Assembly: GCA_910586395.1 (NCBI GenBank)
Contig: CAJUFX010000008.1
Location: 1 to 64,000, forward strand
Source: an uncultured Bacteroidales bacterium
GTDB lineage: Bacteria; Bacteroidota; Bacteroidia; Bacteroidales; P3
Direction: 5' to 3'
Length of the DNA stretch: 64,000 bases
A model generated the notes under the pieces. The model had not been told where the DNA came from. It was given only the letters and a program-made list of their open reading frames with translations, and did no database searches. Position numbers and translations under genes: made by a program. This document shows positions 59,798-64,000 of the stretch, one piece after another; position 1 is the stretch's first letter, and the number at the start of each line of letters is the position of its first letter.

Positions 59798-60570
59798 GAC
59801 AGATAAGTGTTTAAGGTTTGATAACGCACTTCACCGCAATAGCCCGTATAGGCCAAGCCTATGCCGAAGCTATGCCGCGCCAAAGCCGCCGGCGCGTATT
59901 CTATCTGAACGGCCGTGCGGTCGTAGCGGTTGAAACTGCCGAATTGCAGATGCCGGTGCGGCTGTACGACGAAATCGGCCAGCTTGAGCGAATAGAAATA
60001 GGGTGGATTGACGGACGTATGCGATACGAAGCCCAACAACGAATTGCTCCAGCGCAGGCACAAAGAGCCGCCATGCCAACGGTACGTATAGCGCAAACGC
60101 AACGAAAGTCCGATTTCGCCGAACCAGAACAGATGCGCGTTCTGCAAATCGGGATAGGCCTGATAACGGTAACGCGCCGCCACATCGCCCCCTACCTGCA
60201 ACCGGTGCCGGTCGGTCTGAAAGACCGCCGCCTGAAACGCCAGTTCGACCGGCGTAATCTGTAGATTGACGGCCGCCATGCCCCGGCTCAACGGAACGCC
60301 GACCGCCAATTCCGGATTATAAGAAAAGTCGAAACGACCGGCCGTCCAATGCAACGCATAGCGTAAATTCAGTTGCGGTCCGTTGAAAACCAACCCGTAA
60401 TTGAACCCTTCCTTGACGGATATATTGCCCGCCCAAACCGAAAGGGCATGCCGTTCGACCGGCCAGACAGGCAATCTGACGGTGTCCCGCTCCGGCGGCC
60501 GGCCTTGTCCTGCCACAATCCCCCAACCGCAAACAAGCCACAGCCCCCACAGACCGATTAGCCGTTTCAT
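59779..60570 (-). CDS. Probable outer-membrane protein of unknown function
   Basis: 263 residues from MKRLIGLWGLWLVCGW at 60570, with a signal peptide cleaved near AGQGRPP. A longer frame exists upstream but overlaps yitT and is not coding. The mature part has alternating hydrophobic/aromatic strands (FDFSYNPELAVGVPLS, IGLSLRLRYTYRWHGGSLCLRWSNSLLGF, FGIGLAYTGYCGEVRYQ) and ends in TYLSWRKTF with a terminal Phe, as outer-membrane barrels do. I cannot name the family. It starts four bases after the yitT stop and overlaps the serine hydrolase start. Confidence 0.6.
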   Translation of the reverse strand: MKRLIGLWGLWLVCGWGIVAGQGRPPERDTVRLPVWPVERHALSVWAGNISVKEGFNYGLVFNGPQLNLRYALHWTAGRFDFSYNPELAVGVPLSRGMAAVNLQITPVELAFQAAVFQTDRHRLQVGGDVAARYRYQAYPDLQNAHLFWFGEIGLSLRLRYTYRWHGGSLCLRWSNSLLGFVSHTSVNPPYFYSLKLADFVVQPHRHLQFGSFNRYDRTAVQIEYAPAALARHSFGIGLAYTGYCGEVRYQTLNTYLSWRKTF

Positions 60571-60574
60571 CGAC

Positions 60575-61519
60575 CTACTTCCGTTTTTTATCCTTGATGC
60601 GCAACGTATCGAAACCGTTGCCATAGACACTCCGGACGAAAGAGGTCGTAATATAGGCCGCCGGATCTTCTTCTTCGACAATTTGATAAATTTGATACGT
60701 ATCCGGCTTGCGGCACCAGACCAACAGAATCTTACGCCCCATGCCCGTCCAATAGCCGGCGCCGTCCAACGTGGTGACCCCGCGCTTGGCCTCGTGCGTA
60801 ATCCGGTAGGCGATTTGCGCCCAGTTGTCGGAAAGGATGATGAACTGCACCGTCTGCCGGCCCTCGTTGAGAAATTTATCCGTAATATATGAATAGAGGA
60901 AAATGGCGATCCAACCATATAGAATAGTCTGCGTTCTGGCCTGCACGCGCGCCTCCATATCGCCCTCGAACGGCAGGAAGAACGAGCAGGCCACAATCGA
61001 CATATCGACGATCATCATGACACGCCCCACACTCACGTTGCTGAGTTTGGAAATAACGGCCGCCACAATGTCCGTACCGCCGGTCGTGCCGTGATGGCTG
61101 TAATAGATGCCGATGGATACGCCCAACATCATCGCGCCCAAAAGTACGCTCAGCGTGGCGTCGGCCACCAAGGGCGGATGGGTCGTGAAATAACCTTCCA
61201 TACTGCCGATGAATATCGAAGCGACCGTCATACCGAATATCGTCCTGAACACGAAACCCTTGCCCAGGTATTTATAACTCAACGCCAACAATATGATATT
61301 GGTGCCGTACATGGTGACCGCCACCGGCACAAGGCCTGAGGTGGCGTAAAAGACCAGGGTTCCCAAACCGGCCATGCCCCCGATGACCACATGGTGCGGC
61401 AAGATAAAAATCGTGAAACCGATGGCATAAATCGCTATGCCCAACACTATGGCCACCATATTTTTGGCTTCCGCCCGCCACAGGGAACGCAAGCGCGCCC
61501 CAAAAAGAGATTCTTTCAT
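60575..61519 (-). CDS. YitT family membrane protein (DUF161/DUF2179)
   Basis: 314 residues from MKESLFGARLRSLWRAE at 61519. An in-frame ATG at 61564 is upstream of, and reads through, the promoter at 61539-61570, so it cannot be the start. Five to six membrane helices (about 20-210) carry the family pattern VLGIAIYAIGFTIFILPHHVVIGGMAGLG and GIYYSHHGTTGGTDIVA. The C-terminal cytoplasmic DUF2179 domain (about 225-300) includes GVTTLDGAGYWTGMGRKILLVWCRK. Transport substrate unknown. Confidence 0.88.
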   Translation of the reverse strand: MKESLFGARLRSLWRAEAKNMVAIVLGIAIYAIGFTIFILPHHVVIGGMAGLGTLVFYATSGLVPVAVTMYGTNIILLALSYKYLGKGFVFRTIFGMTVASIFIGSMEGYFTTHPPLVADATLSVLLGAMMLGVSIGIYYSHHGTTGGTDIVAAVISKLSNVSVGRVMMIVDMSIVACSFFLPFEGDMEARVQARTQTILYGWIAIFLYSYITDKFLNEGRQTVQFIILSDNWAQIAYRITHEAKRGVTTLDGAGYWTGMGRKILLVWCRKPDTYQIYQIVEEEDPAAYITTSFVRSVYGNGFDTLRIKDKKRK

Positions 61520-61538
61520 GAGAACCGAAATTGAGATG

Positions 61539-61570
61539 CAAAGATAGTGAAAGGCGAGCGACATGGCAAA
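61539..61570 (-). promoter_or_regulatory. Promoter of the yitT operon, carried by the repeat
   Basis: Minus strand TTTG (61570-61567), exactly 20 bases, TATCTTTG (61546-61539): consensus match. The leader is only about 13 bases, which fixes the start codon at 61519. Confidence 0.8.
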
Positions 61571-61786
61571 TAGACAAAATGCGAGGAAATAAGCGGCTAT
61601 ATAGCTGCGTCCGACGAAAGCCTAAGCATTTGAATGACGTGTCTTTCAAATGCTTAGGCTGACAAAGGCGACGCATCGCGAACACTGTGAAGCGATGCGT
61701 ATTTCCGAGCGAGACAACAAACCGCCGCGTCCGAGCCGCGTCCTATCTTCACGCGTCAGCGTCAAGATAGTGAAAGGTGAACGACA
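61539..61786 (-). repeat. Dispersed hairpin/promoter repeat upstream of yitT
   Basis: Two minus-strand blocks TTTGCCATGTCG.TC.CCTTTCACTATCTT (61570-61541 and 61794-61765) bracket about 220 bases. These hold the CTATCTT/AAGATAG inverted repeat, GGACGCGGCTCGG, a 16-pair perfect palindrome AGCCTAAGCATTTGAA/TTCAAATGCTTAGGCT and an ACGCATCGC/GCGATGCGT stem. Same boundaries as the copies at 23 and 33 kb, larger core. It fills the 357-base gap between yitT and tRNA-Ser. Confidence 0.8.
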
Positions 61787-61840
61787 TGGCAAACACATTC
61801 CCGTGACTTAACGGCCATTTTTCTTTTTCCTTTTTTTTTG

Positions 61841-61848
61841 TACCTTTG
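61841..61848 (+). promoter_or_regulatory. -7 element of tRNA-Ser
   Basis: TACCTTTG 28 bases before the tRNA; the -33 position is AT-rich without a clear TTTG. Confidence 0.55.
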
Positions 61849-61876
61849 CACTTCGTTTGAAGACGTATTAACGTTT

Positions 61877-61961
61877 GGAAAGATGCCGGAGTGGTCGATC
61901 GGGGCGGTCTCGAAAACCGTTGTGCCTTCGGGTACCTAGGGTTCGAATCCCTATCTTTCCG
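61877..61961 (+). tRNA. tRNA-Ser (anticodon CGA)
   Basis: 85-base class II cloverleaf with a long variable arm (GTGCCTTCGGGTACC), acceptor GGAAAGA/TCTTTCC and anticodon loop CTCGAAA. Confidence 0.94.
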
Positions 61962-61962
61962 C

Positions 61963-62098
61963 AAAGCGATAGGCAAAGCCGCCACCTGTTCAGGTGGCGG
62001 CTTTTTTGCATCCAGACCGTGGAGAGCTTGCTCACCTAAGGACTGGATGCAAAAAAGCCGCACTGCGCAATGCGCAGTGCGGCTTTACCTATCGCTTT
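61963..62098. repeat. Inverted duplication of the tRNA-Ser terminator
   Basis: Left arm: AAAGCGATAGG, AAAGCCGCC hairpin, GGCTTTTTTGCATCCAG. The right arm is the reverse complement of the same layout, ending in CCTATCGCTTT (62088-62098). The flanking parts are identical in both arms, but the hairpin tops differ (CACCTG/CAGGTG in the left, ACTGCGCA/TGCGCAGT in the right). The right arm ends with T6 on the minus strand, so it can stop minus-strand transcripts. Confidence 0.75.
61975..62007 (+). terminator. Terminator after tRNA-Ser
   Basis: 14-pair stem AAAGCCGCCACCTG/CAGGTGGCGGCTTT with T6 (61975-62007), 13 bases after the tRNA. Confidence 0.9.
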
Positions 62099-62152
62099 GA
62101 CGCCTCCCCTCCCCGGGATCAGCCGAGCGCAGCGAGGCCAATCCCGGCACAC

Positions 62153-62184
62153 AAAAAAGCCCCGGGCTTTCACCCGAGGCTTTT
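62153..62184 (-). terminator. Terminator of the gcvP/lipoprotein transcript
   Basis: Minus strand stem AAAAGCC.CGGG/CCCG.GGCTTTT followed by T6 (62158-62153), 20 bases after the lipoprotein stop. A second stem CCGGGAT/ATCCCGG lies just beyond (62113-62147). Confidence 0.85.
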
Positions 62185-62204
62185 CTCCAAAACACAACCC
62201 GAAC

Positions 62205-62654
62205 TCAGTTCAAGTCGGGGAAATTGAAACTCAAATCCTGAGAAGCTAATAACTTACCATCCTCGCGCGTCATGATGTAAGTGATGTTTCCCGAAACGGA
62301 CAGATAGCCGGCCCGTTTGTAGATATCGCGCAACTCGTTCTTGTTAAAAGAGCGCACACGCATATTGAAAACGGTCATGGCTTCCTCGTCGTTCTTCTGC
62401 ATCGCCTCTTCCACCGTCCGCGCGTCATTGTCGAAATCCTCATATTCGAACATATCGAGCCGACGCATGTAAGTCATCAACTCACTGAATCCCGTGCCAA
62501 GACGCGTAGAATCAATCGGTGCCTCTGCCGTGACTTTGGCATTGGCGTCCAGCGTAAAGGCATACGAATTGTGCGCCTCGCGTTCGCAGGAGCACAAGCC
62601 GGCCGCACCAACCAAGGCGCAGCCGAGCATCATGATTTTAAACAATCGTTTCAT
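62205..62654 (-). CDS. Small hypothetical lipoprotein
   Basis: 149 residues. Signal and lipobox GLCSC with Cys near residue 23. The mature part has two regions: a beta segment AYAFTLDANAKV-like with KVTAEAPIDSTRLG, then an acidic helical part (EYEDFDNDARTVEEAMQKNDEEA), and a C-terminal sheet (GYLSVSGNITYIMTREDGKLLASQDLSF). I do not recognise the family. It starts six bases after the gcvP stop and is probably co-transcribed with it; no functional link to glycine cleavage is evident. Confidence 0.65.
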   Translation of the reverse strand: MKRLFKIMMLGCALVGAAGLCSCEREAHNSYAFTLDANAKVTAEAPIDSTRLGTGFSELMTYMRRLDMFEYEDFDNDARTVEEAMQKNDEEAMTVFNMRVRSFNKNELRDIYKRAGYLSVSGNITYIMTREDGKLLASQDLSFNFPDLN

Positions 62655-62660
62655 GGTCTA

Positions 62661-64000
62661 TTATTCGTTTTCAAGCGTGCAACGTAAATTCCGGTCACCG
62701 AAAGCGTCGTCCACCTTGCCGCAGGTCGGCCAATACTTGTCTTCGTGCGGCAACGGGAAAGCGGCCGCCTGACGCGTATAGGGACGCTCCCACGTATCGG
62801 CCGCCACAACGTACATCGTATGCGGCGCATTCTTGATCAAGTTGTTCGCCTTATCGGCCTTGCCGCTCTCGATGTCAGCGATTTCCTGACGGATGGCCAC
62901 GAACGCATCGACCAAGCGATCCAATTCAGCCAACGGTTCGCTTTCGGTCGGTTCCACCATCAACGTACCGTGTACCGGGAATGCGACGGTAGGCGCATGG
63001 AAGCCATAGTCCATCAGACGTTTGGCGATGTCGCCCACCTGCACGTCGGCGCTCATGCTGAACGCGTTGCAGTCCAGAATCATCTCGTGCGCGCACATGC
63101 CCTGCTTGCCGACATAGAAAATCTTGTAGTGGTCCTTAAGACGCGCTTTCAGATAGTTGGCGTTCAAGATGGCGTATTCGGTCGCCGATTTCAAGCCTTC
63201 GCCGCCCAGCATGCGGACATAACCGTAAGTAATGGGCAGGATGAACGCGCTGCCGTAAGGCGAAGCCGCCACCGCGCCGCGTTTGGCTTCCTGACCGTCC
63301 AAAACATTGACCACCGTATGCGACGGCAGATAGGGCGCCAGATGCTTGGCCACACCGATCGGGCCTACCCCGGGACCACCGCCGCCGTGAGGCATCGCAA
63401 ACGTCTTGTGCAGGTTCAGGTGGCATACGTCGGCCCCCATCGTGCCCGGCGAGGTCAGCCCCACCTGGGCGTTCATGTTCGCACCGTCCATATAGACCTG
63501 CGCGCCGCAGCCGTGTACGATGCCGATGATATCCAATATCGCCTCTTCGAACACGCCGTGCGTGGACGGATAGGTCACCATGAGGCAGGCCACGTTCTGG
63601 TTGTGTTCCGCCACCTTGGCCTTGAGGTCTTCCACGTCAATCTCGCCCTCAACCGTCGATTTGACGACAACGACTTTGAGACCGGCCATAGCCGCCGAAG
63701 CCGGGTTCGTACCGTGTGCCGAAGCCGGAATCAGACAGATGTTGCGGTGGCCTTCGCCATTGGCTTTCTGATAGGCGCGGATGACCGACAGGCCAGCATA
63801 CTCGCCCGCGGCTCCGGAGTTGGGCTGGAACGAGAGACGCGCGAAGCCCGTGATTTCGCAGAGGTCTTTCTCCAAGTTGTGAATCATTTCCAACGTACCG
63901 GCGGCCTGGTCGGCGGGCACGAACGGGTGCAGGCCGGCGAATTCAGGCATGCTGAGGCACATCATCTCGGCCGCGGCGTTGAGCTTCATCGTGCAGGAAC
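62661..64000 (-). CDS. gcvP: Glycine dehydrogenase (decarboxylating), C-terminal part
   Basis: At least 446 codons of the P-protein; the N-terminal half lies beyond the window. The frame enters as SCTMKLNAAAEMM, the conserved start of the second half. Visible signatures are FQPNSGAAGEYAGLSVIRAYQ, CLIPASAHGTNPASAAMAG, and the PLP-binding lysine in CHLNLHKTFAMPHGGGGPGVGPIGV. The C-terminal part includes APTVAFPVHGTLMVEPTESE. It releases CO2 from glycine and passes the aminomethyl group to the lipoyl arm of GcvH. The terminal region ends in DAFGDRNLRCTLENE. Confidence 0.95.
   Translation of the reverse strand, partial: SCTMKLNAAAEMMCLSMPEFAGLHPFVPADQAAGTLEMIHNLEKDLCEITGFARLSFQPNSGAAGEYAGLSVIRAYQKANGEGHRNICLIPASAHGTNPASAAMAGLKVVVVKSTVEGEIDVEDLKAKVAEHNQNVACLMVTYPSTHGVFEEAILDIIGIVHGCGAQVYMDGANMNAQVGLTSPGTMGADVCHLNLHKTFAMPHGGGGPGVGPIGVAKHLAPYLPSHTVVNVLDGQEAKRGAVAASPYGSAFILPITYGYVRMLGGEGLKSATEYAILNANYLKARLKDHYKIFYVGKQGMCAHEMILDCNAFSMSADVQVGDIAKRLMDYGFHAPTVAFPVHGTLMVEPTESEPLAELDRLVDAFVAIRQEIADIESGKADKANNLIKNAPHTMYVVAADTWERPYTRQAAAFPLPHEDKYWPTCGKVDDAFGDRNLRCTLENE

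Noticed and set aside
60571..60996. N-terminal extension of the outer-membrane-like protein gene
   Set aside because: It overlaps the yitT coding region in another frame and hides a good signal peptide that starts at 60570.

Overview
The window is chromosomal DNA from a member of the order Bacteroidales (phylum Bacteroidota). The evidence is concordant: many promoters have the Bacteroidetes form (TTTG, 19-21 bases, TAnnTTTG) and start codons lack Shine-Dalgarno sequences. The gene content also fits: LptD-like and MlaD-like envelope proteins, a PorP/SprF protein, type IX secretion (T9SS) C-terminal domains, C10 and tricorn-type S41 proteases, a DUF4143 ATPase and a DUF3467 protein behind rpoC. 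The genus cannot be settled from the sequence alone.

Layout. 1-2.1 kb is a visibly AT-richer accessory stretch with two SnoaL/lumazine-binding-like genes, one intact flavodoxin-type reductase and a truncated relic of another. 2.2-15.8 kb is the core minus-strand gene-expression cluster: four tRNAs, tuf, tRNA-Trp, secE, nusG, rplK, rplA, rplJ, rplL, rpoB, rpoC and a DUF3467 gene. 16-23 kb holds a membrane pyrophosphatase, tRNA-Ala and sbcDC. A 90-bp tandem hairpin/promoter repeat and tRNA-Arg follow. 23.8-28.1 kb is a four-gene surface cassette: two exported phage-tail-fibre-like proteins, a protein with a T9SS type B C-terminal domain, and a PorP/SprF barrel. 28.3-38.5 kb carries RNase H, meaB, ridA, lptD, an amidase, mlaD and hutU.

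38.6-43.5 kb holds a DUF4143 ATPase behind a palindromic tandem operator-like repeat, then an operon of an unrecognised membrane/coiled-coil protein and a leucine-rich-repeat T9SS cargo interrupted by a frameshift. 43.9-51.8 kb is housekeeping: ilvE, a zinc peptidase, cysS, a LolC/E-type permease, rbfA, an outer-membrane barrel, dusB and tRNA-Asn. 51.9-62.7 kb is rich in envelope genes: a PrcB-like lipoprotein behind a second frameshifted small gene, a tricorn-like S41 protease, a C10 protease with a lipoprotein partner, an S12 serine hydrolase, an outer-membrane-like protein and yitT. tRNA-Ser with an inverted terminator duplication and a lipoprotein follow, and the window ends inside gcvP.

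The most interesting signals are: (i) the tail-fibre-like/T9SS cassette, with no phage genes nearby; (ii) a dispersed hairpin repeat whose boundaries are conserved while its stem sequence changes with pairing kept, and which delivers complete promoters to tRNA-Arg, the amidase and yitT; (iii) an 11-base motif CGTCGGGTCAC that sits 41-45 bases before three unrelated start codons; and (iv) two frameshifts in surface-protein genes, one beside a dinucleotide repeat.
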